Positions 22,700-34,433 of a DNA stretch of 64,000 nt are shown here, piece by piece; the first letter of the stretch is position 1, and every line of letters begins with the position of its first letter. The stretch is from Chrysoperla carnea (taxonomy: Eukaryota; Arthropoda; Insecta; Neuroptera; Chrysopidae): the NCBI RefSeq assembly GCF_905475395.1, contig NC_058339.1, positions 56,491,172-56,555,171 of the forward strand, read 5' to 3'. The position numbers were made by a program, and so were the translations under genes. The notes beneath the pieces are model-generated. The model did not search any database, was not told the DNA's origin, and was given only the letters and a program-made list of their open reading frames with translations.

Positions 22700-24244
22700 C
22701 TTTCTACACAATCATCTGATAGTGACACCAAGACTAAGAAAGCCTAAATTTAAGACAAAGGTGAAAAAATCGTAAGAAAGTGTGTATGACTATATAGTTA
22801 AATATAATCGATTACTTACGTGCCATTCAATAATAACGTAAGGATGATTTTGGCAATTTTTGACCAACCCTACTTCCATGTAAGGGTACATAAGATTTCT
22901 CGGACTCCTCCCTCTCCTTACGTAAGCTATCTCGTTTTTCAAGAATAATATAATGTTAGAAAAAGATAAGTTAAAAGATTTTTATTTTTTAACAGATAAT
23001 TTCGGTTTAAGTAAATCAAAGTGTAGGTACATTATAGAATGAATAAAATCATTCGGCATCCGAAATGGAACTAAATCTCTATTATTTAGTTCCATTCTTT
23101 TTTATTTCCAAGAAGGAATATAAATAATAGCCTTGCTCATAATTTGTAACATTGACTTGGGTGAATGAACAATTTCGTAATATTTTTCTTGGTACGGCAT
23201 ACTGAAAATGGCATTTTATCGATTATTTTTTTCTACAACTGACTAATTTTTATGTTTCAATTTTCATAGAATTGTTCCTAATATACCTCATAATTATATA
23301 ATTTTTAAATGTAAATTACTTCTTTGTAAAAATGGTAATTAGCCTATACAGAAGGAAAAATTCTAAAACATGACATAGAAGGAAAATTTCTAGATTGTGT
23401 AATTTATATATGTAGGTGTTTAAAAGAATTAAACATTCTTTCTAGGAAGCAAAGGAATTGCGCCATTACTGATTTAATGTTGTAATTATTTCGAATATTT
23501 GAAATTTTTAAAGTAAATAAAGAAAAATAAAACAATAAACTCCGTCCGTTAGTATGAACTTGACCTCGAAGAAAATTAAATGGTAATATCAAAAATCCTT
23601 AGATAAAAATTCTGAAATATAATTAAAAATCCATATTCTAAATTGATATTAATCGAGTTCATTATACCCGTGTGAAATAATATTAGCCGATGTCTGAGGT
23701 AAAAAGTATTTTTCTCTGCGTTTGACGGCTTCTGTTTTGGCAATCTTAAGGTATTTCTATCGGAGTCAGAGAGAATGCGATATCCCAGAAGGAGAGATAA
23801 TGTAGTGCTCTAAATGTTAGTTGTATTGGTGTATTAAATGCAGTGATGACGGTCTTGTAGTCTTGGTCTTGCAAATTTTTCAAGACCAAGAGTAAGACCA
23901 ATCAATATAGTATCACTTCAACAAGACCAAGTCTCATAAAAAGAGTTTTATTCCTCATTATTTTATATAATTAATAAATATATATATATATCTAGAAAAT
24001 TGATTAATTTTGTAATGATTATTAAAAGTACGGCTCTAAAAGTTCTGAAATAATACAATAAGACTCAGTCGAAACTTAAAAGTTCAAAACATGTTTGATG
24101 CAATATGAAAAACAAGTCCCAATGGTAGAGATCAAGACTGAGATTATTTTTACAAAACCAAGACTAAGACTCAACTCTTCTAGAGCAGGACTTGACTCTG
24201 CAAGATCAATATATATTTTTCCAAGATCAAGACTAAAACTAATA
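22700..24244. other. Spacer with hairpin at 23064-23096
   Basis: A clean inverted repeat AATGGAACTAAAT / ATTTAGTTCCATT (13-bp arms, 7-bp loop) lies at 23064-23096. Near 22850-22920 a GTAAGGATG / CTTACGTAAGC pair may be a degraded MITE. The remainder shows no gene. Confidence 0.5.
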
Positions 24245-24715
24245 ATGCAAGACCAATACCAAGACCGTCTAGATCAAGACCATGACCAAGCTAGCTATGG
24301 TATTGGCCTTGATCTCGGTCTCGCTCATTACTAAGTAAAACCCTGCAATGCTTCAACGCACACTCTCATATATTGACAATCAGATCAGCACATGGTCACA
24401 GCACAGAAGTAAATTGTACAACATTGTCGCTTATATAATTCACTTCTGGATTAGACTAAATATTCGTCAAAAACTAGTTACACAAGACCAGTACCAAGAT
24501 ACAATCGCCTTGATCAAGACCATCTCCAAAATAACTATGGTCTTGGTCTTCATTTTGGTCTCGCTTCATCACTGAGTAAACCTTGCAAACACTTCAACGT
24601 ACACTCTCATATATTGACAATCACCACATGGTCACAGCACAGAAGTAAATTGTACAGCGTTGTCGGTTGTATAATTCACTTCTGGATTAGACTAAATTTT
24701 CGACCAAAGTAATCT
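23860..24715. repeat. Tandem duplication with CAAGACCAA-type satellite
   Basis: From 24245 to 24715 two copies of a unit of about 240 bp lie in tandem. Both contain CACTCTCATATATTGACAAT, CACATGGTCACAGCACAGAA and AATTCACTTCTGGATTAGAC. Upstream, 23860-24310 is a degenerate array of AAGACCAAGAC-like and TTGGTCTTG-like 6-12 bp motifs. Open frames through it come from the repeat periodicity. Confidence 0.8.
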
Positions 24716-25699
24716 TTGTTTATTATTTTTTCGCAAACTACACGGTAAATAACATCCTATTTAGACTCAAAGCATCCTCAATTTTTGTATTTACGTATAT
24801 TTAGTTTTGTTTGCAAAGTTACTTTCTATAGCAAAAAAGCGAAATAAAAAAGATCAAAAATGTCTTCGGAAAGTATGGATTGCTACAGTATACAGAGATG
24901 GTTAAAGATTATACAATTTTTTTATAACTTTATATCGTTGGAAACTATCTATTCTTTGCAATATTTCGTGCAAAACTACTTTCCATAAACCGAAGGCCTA
25001 ATATTTATTTGTCAGCCGTCTCTACTAAAAAGAAAGTGCGCCTCTCTTGAAAATTTTGCTAAATCGATTGAATTCGATTTTATGATTCATAACTAAACTC
25101 GTTCCAACACATTGGTATACTCGGTGATAACATTAATAAAAATATAAACCGTTTAATTTCGAATACTACCTACATATATTAGGTACCTGTCAAAATGATA
25201 ATAACTTTTTGAGTATGATCAAAGTGAAAATAATTTTTTTTAATATGTATAATAATAACCTGGTGTATACCTACAAGCGTATATAAAATAAAAAATAAAA
25301 ATATTCGATTACAAAGCATAAAATTTTCATTTAATGGGAAAAAAAAAATGTATCATTAATTCATGTCGTTAACAATATTAGCCGTAGTAATGAATTTTTT
25401 TTTTGTCGATGACATTAGGTATAACTTGTTGGCGTAATGTGCAAGTAAAAGAACGTTAACAAGTTTATCTGGACAGAAAAGAAGGATATTTGATATAGTA
25501 AATTAATGATAATAACGAGTAAACTGATTTGATCACGTTAGTTTTAAAGGCTCGGTCATTATGCTATCCTAGTTATCACAAAACTTTTATCATTTGATTT
25601 GAAACATTGCTTCGTACAAAGTTCATTATCTGTTTGATCTTTATTTTTGGTACTTCTTGCTATTGTCTTATAAAATTGTCTTTTATTACTATTTTCAGC

Positions 25700-26240
25700 G
25701 TTAGGCAGTGTTGCAAAGCAGGTTTTCAATTGTTCGCTCTTCCTCTTTACACTCCCTGCATTAATTATCGTCAGTTTTTTTGAAGTTCACTGCTAATTTT
25801 ACTGTAATTGCTCAGGTGGTGATGAATATAGACTTTTGATGCAGGCTGCCTTTTCTATTACCAGAATTGCCAATTTTATAAAGCATTGTGACCGTTTTTA
25901 ATGAGTACTTCTGAATTTACGCCTGCTTCTATTCTAGATTGTTTCCTTGATGCATTCGTGAAAATGGTTGTTCTGAACTACTGAGTTTTTCTCCCAGTCT
26001 TTCCTAGAAGGTGTTTGAATACTTATCTACTTCTTTTTCAAAATTATTCTTGATTAACTGCGACCAAGCAGTTAATCGGTTGTGCTAGCAACTTTCAGTT
26101 TTTTTACCCTCCCAGGCTCTTAATTACTATCCGAATCTCAGCATGTCCACAGTTTATTTGTTTTCCAAAAGCCCAATTCTCGGAGCTTTCGGGATTAGCC
26201 ACAAAAGAAGCCAATGCATGAATTTTTCTGAACGCAATGT
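25700..26240 (-). mobile_element. Decayed LINE, ORF2 3' region
   Basis: On the minus strand CRECKEEERTIENLLCNTA is readable near 25700-25760. This is the same Cys-rich LINE terminus as at 22380 but from a different lineage. Upstream it is preceded by frames interrupted several times, including IHALASFVANPESSENWAFG. No intact domain remains. Confidence 0.55.
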
Positions 26241-27164
26241 TAATTCGTTACAATATATGGACATGTAGATACATTATTTATCCTTTTTCTTTGTTTTAAA
26301 AATGATTTTGATACTTAATATGGTTTTTGTGTGAGGGTGGGTAGTGAATTTCTATGTTTAAGGTTTAATTTCCATGTGTATATATACGTGGTATATTCAT
26401 CATACAGGTTTCACCTCTCCTGTGTTTGTTGAATTAGATAGGTACTAGACATAGAAGGTACATAGAAAATACTTGTTACACAATATTGTGTATATAATAA
26501 TTATTATAGTTGAAGAAACCTTCCGGCCGTTTGTTGTTTGGACACGCGCGTCTGAAGTGTAACACTAACAGTTATTAGAACACTTTGCGTTTTCACCACA
26601 CATGATTGTTACATCTCTTATTCTTGTTGAAAATTGCTAAAAGTTAAGAAGTTTTCATCATACATTATCATACACTGTAATTTGTATCTCTTCAATTGTT
26701 TTTTTCTTCGAAATAAATTGTTGGTAAGTAAGAAAGTTGTATTTACGTTAGAAACATTTTCTTATTCTATAAATAGTTATGCTTGTTTGTGTGTATTTTG
26801 AAGTTTTACTTTGAAAGCTTTGAAATATAATTGGCTTAAGATGCATGTTTGGTAAAAAGTATATTTTATTTATTTTTGAATTCGAAATTTCTACTTAAAT
26901 GAATTCAAAGGTATTAAAGTGTATAAATTGTTTTTAAAATAAAATAAATTTACTATTAACCTTTCGAAAAATCTCTCATTAATATATTATTAAATTATTT
27001 CTATTACACCATATTTGGGAACTGTAGAACAATAGTGATCCAAGTAACATTTTAAAACATATTTGTGAGAAAATAAAGAAAATTGTTTTTTAGTTTAAAA
27101 GAAATAATGTTTTTTATATAATCTACAAAATTATTATAATTTTTTTAAATGATATTCGTTTATA
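26241..27164. other. Spacer, no gene seen
   Basis: AT-rich DNA with simple AT runs. Neither strand gives a frame that resembles a known protein. Confidence 0.45.
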
Positions 27165-27710
27165 TATCCTGTGTATATGAAATATATATCAAGGTATAAT
27201 AATTTTAGTCCAAAGTTTGTATAACTATTGAAAGATAAAAGAAAATATTGATGATATTAACCAAATTATGGTATAAGTGTTCATAAAATCACCTAATTAG
27301 TCCATTTACGTTTGTACTTCCGTCCGCCTTTCTGTCTAGAAACACGATAACTCAAAAAATAAAAGAGATGTCGAGCTAAAATTTTTATAACACGAAAAGA
27401 GGTATCGACGTAAAAGTGAGTTTGCGTTCATAAATGAGCAACTTAGGCAAATCGGATCTTGGGTCCGTAGAACCCATTTTTGTAAACCGTAAGAGATAGA
27501 ACAAAAAATTAAATTTAAAAATTGTTCCCTATAAAAAAAATAAACAGCCTTTGTTTGAAACATTTCCCCACTTCTTTGTTTACCCCTGAGGGCGCAAGTT
27601 AGGCTAGATTATAAGTTTCCATTTTCTCAAAAACTATACAAGATAGAATGTTGATTCGTAGGTAGCTGCAGATACATTAATTAACTCAGTCAATTGTTTA
27701 TTTTCACTTG
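27165..27710 (+). repeat. R1 dispersed repeat, near full length
   Basis: It starts with ATCCTGTGTATATGAAATAT, has ACACGATAACTCAAAAAATA, GGATCTTGGGTCCGTAGAAC and AGCCTTTGTTTGAAACATTT, and ends CAATTGTTTATTTTCACTTG. The segment before the terminal block is shortened. Confidence 0.85.
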
Positions 27711-30700
27711 CTACACATTAAAAAGCCAATTCTTCACGAATGATTGAGATTTCTCGGGAAAATGACGACAAATGGCGCTTGAATAAGTATGGCATAGAAG
27801 AATTACGCTTTTTGTTGTGTTCACATGTCAAAATCTTTATTTTAAGAAATATAATAGTAATTACATCACATTGATACTTGGATCGCGATTTAAATTTTTG
27901 GAAAATTAAAGTAGTCTGCGAACTAATTGTGTGAACACGTAAGAATTTCTTGAGGATAATTTCTGGCCAACTAAAACTATTTTGAATCATGGTTTTATCC
28001 TATCCTACTAACCGGCTTTGAGAGGCAATTCAATTTCAGAATTAAATGGAAAGTCAATTTTCTATTTTCATTGAGCTGTTGGTTTGTACAGAGCATTTGA
28101 TAATTGTAGTAGTGTTGGAAGTGAGGTTTTTCTAATGAGATGTGAAGATACATGAGCTGATACCTTTATACCGTTAAAATGAGTATTGGTACAATAATTA
28201 ATCAATACAAGAATTGACGGGTAAAAGTGATAACTTCACAAATCGATAGGTAAACTCATGTTTGTTCACGATTTAGGGGAATGAGGGGGAGGGTGTAGGA
28301 TTTATAAATAAAAGCTCCTTAAAATACGATTTTGCAAATATTTTAAATAAATAATAAAAATTAGAAAAAATTTGTAAATTTTTGATTGAAGAAGAATACT
28401 TTTTAAATTGAAGAAGAAAGTTTGGCAATTTGGGTGTGAAAAATTCTAGCACAATGAATTGTTAAAATTTTGATACTTTGTATTATCAAAATGTACTTAC
28501 TAATAAAGCTCATATTAAACTTGCTATTATTCGGCCCCTTCGGTAGAAAATCCTAAGTTAGCAGATGGAAGAAAGGCATAAGATTTTTGATAATTTTTCA
28601 GATAATTATGTCGATTTGAAAGAAGCCATGTTTGATTCTCTTGAATAGAACCCAAAAATTAAAAGGGCTGAAAAACCGACATGCGGGAATGTTTCGTCGC
28701 ATATACACCTATCAATACAGTGAAGAAATAATGACTTTTTACACATTATCTTCTGAAATCAATTGTTAAAATAGGTGTTAAAAAAACTTTCAAATTTACA
28801 TAATATTTATAATATTATTTAAAATTTGCAATTTAATTGATGATGTATTTATAAAATTTTAATAAAAATATATAATGTTTTTTATTGAAAATAGGATTTT
28901 ATAAAAATATGCATTTAGAACTTGATTTTATGGGGATTTTCATTTGAAATGATAGAAGATTAAACTTAAATTAAACAACTTTTATGGAAAATACCAATAC
29001 TGGCAAATGTAACGCCTGCGAATTATTATTGTTTATCAGAATGAGTGTTCAGTTTGAGCTATTTACTACATTATTTTTAAATCAACCGGTTCAGTAAATA
29101 ATCAAATAACATGCGAACGTAGTCGAAAGATAAAGATTTTGGAGTGCCCTGAAAACTAAGCAAAAATAATACCATCGATGTAAAATTGTATTTTTCGCAT
29201 CAAGGATGTGGGTTAAATTTGATTGGTATCTAATATCGCATGTTTCGTAAAATTTCCCATAAAATACTCTGCAAAATAAACAAAGCTTTGAACGATATCT
29301 CCTCACACACGTTGTTTAAGTTTAAAATTTAGTATTTTAAATGAAAAACCTTTTCTAAATGTATTTAAAAAAAAGTTACAAAACTTACACTTTTATAAAA
29401 CTTTTTATGTTAATAATTATATTCATATAATAATTATTGATGAAATTCATTGAATTTATATTCGATATTATTGAAATTACATTCATTTTTGTTTGTAAAT
29501 AGGCGATATATAAAGGGATTACTTTTCATTTTAATGTAATTATCGCACCACATCAGTAATGTTATCTAATTTTTTAGTTTTTAGAATTCCTTATCAAATG
29601 GATTAATTGAATTGCTAGTTCACTTTTCAAGTTCATTTTTTTTTTACCTTGTAATTTTGTATTTCCTCGAATTTGATTGGTTTTTAACCCCCGAACTAAA
29701 AAAAAGGGATGAACCGATTTTGATTTTTTGATTCTAACGAAAAACCATACAATTTATCCCCGTTTTAGAGAAAAAATTTTCTTTTTGTTTATTGTTCATT
29801 ATGTGTGCCCATTTTCTATTTTGATAAATACATGTTTGTGTCCGAGGTAATAAAGTGGGCTAGATTTTTGCATTTTTTAGTACAAAATTACACTAGATCA
29901 TTATTCAAATCCCAGACTGTATAATTTTCTCAATTTTTTTTTTTTTGGATATTCCTTTCTAGCTACGAGCTACTTATTTATATAATAGCTACGGATTGCA
30001 AACTATTTGCAAATTATTTAAAATAATGGGAGAACTCAGCTTTTGGCCGAAGGGGGAAACAAAACTTTAATTTTTGGTCCGAAGTTATATTAGATTTTTG
30101 GGTGGCAAAAATTTTTGGCCAAAAAGTATGATAAATTCAATAATATTTTGTCATTTTATAAATTATATCAAATTCGATGGTTTACTTTTCATTTTAAAGC
30201 TTATCATGAAAGCTATTGATGAAAAATATGCTCATGGTTAAAAATTGTACCGCTTAAGAAAAAAAAAACCAGGGAAATAATATTAAGATTGAATTTTGTT
30301 TATTATGTAATTTGTATTCTATATCTGTAATAAAATTATCTAAAAATAAAAATCACTTATATATTATTTCTCTAGCCTATTTTTAGTCTCGAGTCTCAAG
30401 TACGCACTGCGGAATTCCGCATGGGTCAAGCTAGTGACCACATATTTTATAGTCAACTTAGTCAATGGTAAAATCAAATCCGTGAAACAGCTGCTTTTAA
30501 AACAAATGTATATTATTTCCCTTGACCATATCTAAGTACAACCAAAAAATTTAAGAGCACGTCTAGTACCTTACGCCTGTAGAGCAGAGCCCACCCACAT
30601 TTCTTAGAAAAATTCTTTGGTATTATTTAACTAACTTATAAATAATGAACCCATATAGTATGTTTCTGTTATGATTAAATAGTATTCTAGAGGGAATTTG

Positions 30701-31098
30701 TAGGTTCATATTTTTCTATATTTTTCTATATTTGAACTTTTTATTTTCTTTTGAGCGATGTATTATTTTTTTAAATATTAAAAATTTAATTTAATCAAAT
30801 ACACATGAGTTTTGATGAAATATAAAAAGCTTATTGAAATTTTTTAAATAAATCGAAGAAAAAAGATATTAATTAAAATGATATTCACGATATTTTGTGC
30901 CCAACATTATCCCACGTCTAAGCTCTAAAATTAAGCACAATTAACTTCGATACTTTTAAAATTAAAACTCTTATTGAATGATGATTCTACTCTTAAGAGT
31001 TTTTTCAAATTGTTGAAAAATTCGGTATTAAATAAACTAATTTTTTTTATTAAAACAGACATACCAAGTGTGTACGTATCACTGACGAAAACAAGGTG
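27711..31098. other. Upstream region of GPB5, no other gene seen
   Basis: 3.4 kb of AT-rich sequence. 29690-29770 holds an R2 end (CCCCCGAACTAAAAAAAAGG then GATGAACCGATTTTGATTTT). A possible acceptor ATTAAAACAG at about 31057 could join a 5' non-coding exon of GPB5. Minus-strand frames at 27718, 29091 and 30931 have no domain. Confidence 0.5.
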
Positions 31099-32410
31099 AT
31101 GATGCCATGTGGAGCAATGATCTGGTGGATTGGGTTCATGACTTTGGTTGGATGGCACGCGACAGCCATTGATTCCGCATCGACGCTTGAATGCCATCGA
31201 CGTCTTTACACGTATCGTGCAATGCAAACAGATTCACGAGGTCTATCATGTTGGGATTCATTATCTGTTATGTCGTGTTGGGGACGATGTGATTCGAATG
31301 AGGTAATATAATTATTGTTTTTTTTATTAGCTGTTAATAGTATCAAGATTTTTTTTAATGACGTTGTGTTTTATTCTGATTGTTTAAGTAGAGTACTCAA
31401 AAATATTATTTTTTGCGATTTTATATTTCTGGAGATAAAAACCTCCCCTTTCAAAATTGTTACTTTGGAAGTTTTATTCATTAAAAAAATATTTATTTAT
31501 TTCTTATTTAAATAATTTATGTAAAGAATAATTCCATGACGCTCGATTACACTGCTTAAAAAACTCCTACGAAACACAAATTAGCTTATACATCGCCATA
31601 AATCTTTGTTGAACAATTATTCTGATCAAGCGGAAGCCATCTATTGAAAAATATACTAGATGGCTTTAATGGCTCACTTAAAAAAACGAGGGATCATTTT
31701 ATCCTGAGGGATCATTTATACAGCAATTTTTATAAAAGATTTTTGAATGACCAGATAAAATCTTAGTGTATATTGGAGTAGTGCATTTTCGAAATTATTT
31801 ACCCATAATATGAGCCTAGGTAAAGTCAGTGCCGGATTAAGCTAGGCTAGTAACAAATTCTATTAACGGATTTGTTTTCTACCTAGGGTCCCCACCAGGA
31901 CGATTCTTGTACGGGTTCCCAAAACTCTTGCTACATGGCTAATCCGCCACTGAGTAAAGTTGAAAAGGGCCAAGGATTACAAAGCCACATTATTGCAAAT
32001 ATAGTGTACTTTTAACGAAACAAAAAGTGGCGTGTTTTTTATTCTGTTTATTGTATAACAGTTCAAAATATTTTTTGTTTCAGATATCTGATTGGCGATT
32101 TCCATATAAACGTAGCTATCATCCTGTTTGTATGCATGCCAGTCGAACACCTAAAACGGTTATATTACGACATTGTGATTATGGCGTGGAATCTGGTACA
32201 AATCGTTATGAATATTTAGAAGCGACTTCGTGTAAATGTCAAGCGTGCAGTTCGAGCGACACTTCATGCGAGGGATTGCGTTATCGTGGTGAACGTTCAC
32301 AATCTCCATTGAATACGAACACTATATTAGAAATTGATCAAAATCAATCGAATGATGAGAATGAAGATCATCATTTTGAAGATACCTATGCAAATAACAA
32401 TGTATACTAA
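31099..32410 (+). CDS. GPB5: Glycoprotein hormone beta-5 subunit (thyrostimulin beta)
   Basis: Two exons, 31099-31302 and 32084-32410, join in phase 0 to 176 residues. GPB5 is the partner of GPA2. A hydrophobic signal (AMIWWIGFMTLVGWHATA) leads to the cystine knot: ECHRRLYTYRAMQTD, GLSCWDSLSVMSCWGRCDSN, ISDWRFPYKRSYHPVCMHAS, VILRHCDYG, YEYLEATSCKCQACSSSDTS and CEG. Ten cysteines sit in family spacing, and the WGRC motif and the single intron after the CDSNE position match other arthropod GPB5 genes. The C-terminus continues about 45 residues beyond the last cysteine and is acidic and Asn-rich (DQNQSNDENEDHHFEDTYAN). Two ATGs in tandem (31099, 31102) open the frame; the first was taken. It is transcribed away from GPA2. 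Confidence 0.97.
31827..31952. mobile_element. Short hAT MITE in the GPB5 intron
   Basis: The ends are CAGTGCCGGATTAAGC and GCTAATCCGCCACTG, an imperfect inverted repeat of hAT type. The flanks GGTAAAGT and AGTAAAGT agree at 7 of 8 positions, as expected for an aged 8-bp target duplication. The interior is non-coding, total 126 bp. Confidence 0.8.
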
Positions 32411-34131
32411 CTATAGGAAAATTGATTCTTTTTCTTTTCTTGTAAATTGATGGAAGTTGTTTATTAAATCGATTTTAGGATATTGTATGTAATTTTTCCG
32501 TACAAATAGGATATCATAAAAATCCTTGCAGCTTTTAAGAGTTGTAATATTGCGGTATAAAATGCACCATTTTAATATCTTCCCTGAATATTTCTGAATA
32601 TTTCTTCAACAAAACGGTTTTGGAAATAATTTTCGAAATAAAGAGGACGGTTTGTCTTTTAGGATCGTTTGAATTCTTACTCTCGTAAAAATAAGGCATA
32701 GAGGAGATATTTTAGTTTGAAAGTTATTCTTTATAAATGAATAAACTTTTATTGGAATCAATCTATCGAAAATCTATTTAATTCTTGAATGACATTAAAT
32801 GCATAAACAAGTGAAATTTACGAAATTTAAAAAAACTCCCGAAATATTTTTCAAGTACGGAACCTTAAACTCGCATTTGAAACATATCTAAGATCACTCT
32901 CCATTAAATTACCTTTCAAACCAAAAAAAAAATCAAAATCGGTTCATCCATTTAGACGTAACGATGCCACAGACAGACGGATACACATACATACATAGCG
33001 GTCTAACTTATAACACCTCTTTTTTTGGTTAGGGGGTTAAAAAAATGATACCCTTCAAGTAGAATAGCTTATGCTCGGAATATCTAAAATATTGAGCTGC
33101 GGACGTTAAAAATAGGGCACTCTATGTATACAGATTTTTATATTTTGTACCTCTGGTGCAAAGTTATAAATTTCATAAAAAAATTCTTTAAATTTTAGTT
33201 CATTTGCTTTCCATTTCTAATCTGATGTAAAATTAGAGAGTATGTCGTGTTTAAAAACAGAGGTTAAGGTTGAAATAAGTAGCCCGATAAAACCTTAACT
33301 TGGTGCACGATGATTATGATTCATCTTTTGCTTTTAGCCAGAATAAATATTTGGAAGCACAAATGTTTGTAAATTTTAGAATTGAAAACTTAACTAAATG
33401 CCCGTTTACACAAGTAGCTGTTTTGCTACCGTCAAGGCATTATTGCCATGATTCCCATAAACTAAATACCCAAATCTAATCTTCCCAAAGAGTAACTTTG
33501 CGAACGAAGTAGATACGATCGTTTCAAAAATTTCTTATGTCTTTTTTCAAAAATCTCTTAAGTATTATTGGTAATATTATTTTAAACAGTGGTGAAGATA
33601 CCCAGGCATAGAAATTTGCCAAGAAGATAAAAATGGAATAATGAAAAAATTACATACAAAATTTAGAAATTGACTTTTATTAATCTGCTTGGCCGTCAGC
33701 ATATGGTGTGTGTAATACATCGCAAGAAAAAATGTTATGGCTTAATTATGATTAGCCAAAATTTTTGTAAGTGAGGCGTTTCCTTTCAAGACTTCTGGAA
33801 AATTTCCAATTTTTACCGAACTTGAAAATAATAGCCCCTTTATTATTATTATATTAAGAACTAAATAAGAATTTTCTGGGTGTCGGACGCTATGCCTCTA
33901 GAATTTTGTCGTACAAAATGATTCTTGCGTTTGTTTATAATTGTCTTAGAACAAACAAAATAAACAAACAGATGCTCATAAAATTTAAGCTTTTATCAAT
34001 TGAAATATTTTCGAAGGCTTTGGAAAAGAACGTTCCACAAAGAGAATAAAAACTGATGAGATGAAGCATACTTTTATTTTATTAATGACACCATATGCTG
34101 ACGAGCAACTAGTTTGCATTTTATTTATAAC
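32411..34131. other. GPB5 3' flank and spacer
   Basis: AAATAAAG near 32636 and AATAAACTTT near 32740 are candidate polyadenylation signals for GPB5. An R2 copy follows at 32805-33035. The rest to 34131 is AT-rich with no frame I recognise. Confidence 0.5.
32805..33035 (-). repeat. R2 dispersed repeat, near-complete copy
   Basis: It opens CAAGTGAAATTTACGAAATT, then GTACGGAACCTTAAACTCGC, AACATATCTAAGATCACTCT, ATCAAAATCGGTTCATCCAT and AACGATGCCACAGACAGACG. It ends with GGTCTAACTTATAACACCTC and TTTGGTTAGGGGGTT. Its CAAGTGAAA terminus is the same as that of R1. Confidence 0.85.
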
Positions 34132-34425
34132 CAGGCACGGATTTAGAAATTTGGTGCCCCTAGGCAGTTTCAGAAATCTATCAATAAACAACTTTTGTTT
34201 TTTAGTTGTCGTGAGTCTTACGTCGACCCTTTACTCTTTATGGAGGCTCTCGATAAAAAAATTTCTCTGCGTTGTTTACCTTTTCTTTTTTAGCCAAACA
34301 GTATTCGCCACTACAGTCAAGTTCCATATTTGCACGGATAAAACATAAAACAAATTTTTAATTTTCTCCAATTATTGCCGCCGCAAGCACGTGCTTACAT
34401 TACCTGTTCGGTAAATCCGGGCCTG
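34132..34425. mobile_element. hAT MITE with perfect 8-bp target duplication
   Basis: The ends are CAGGCACGGATTTAGA and GGTAAATCCGGGCCTG. They are flanked by TTTATAAC on both sides (34124-34131 and 34426-34433). The 294-bp interior has no intact frame. The perfect duplication suggests a fairly young insertion, or luck. Confidence 0.88.
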
Positions 34426-34433
34426 TTTATAAC

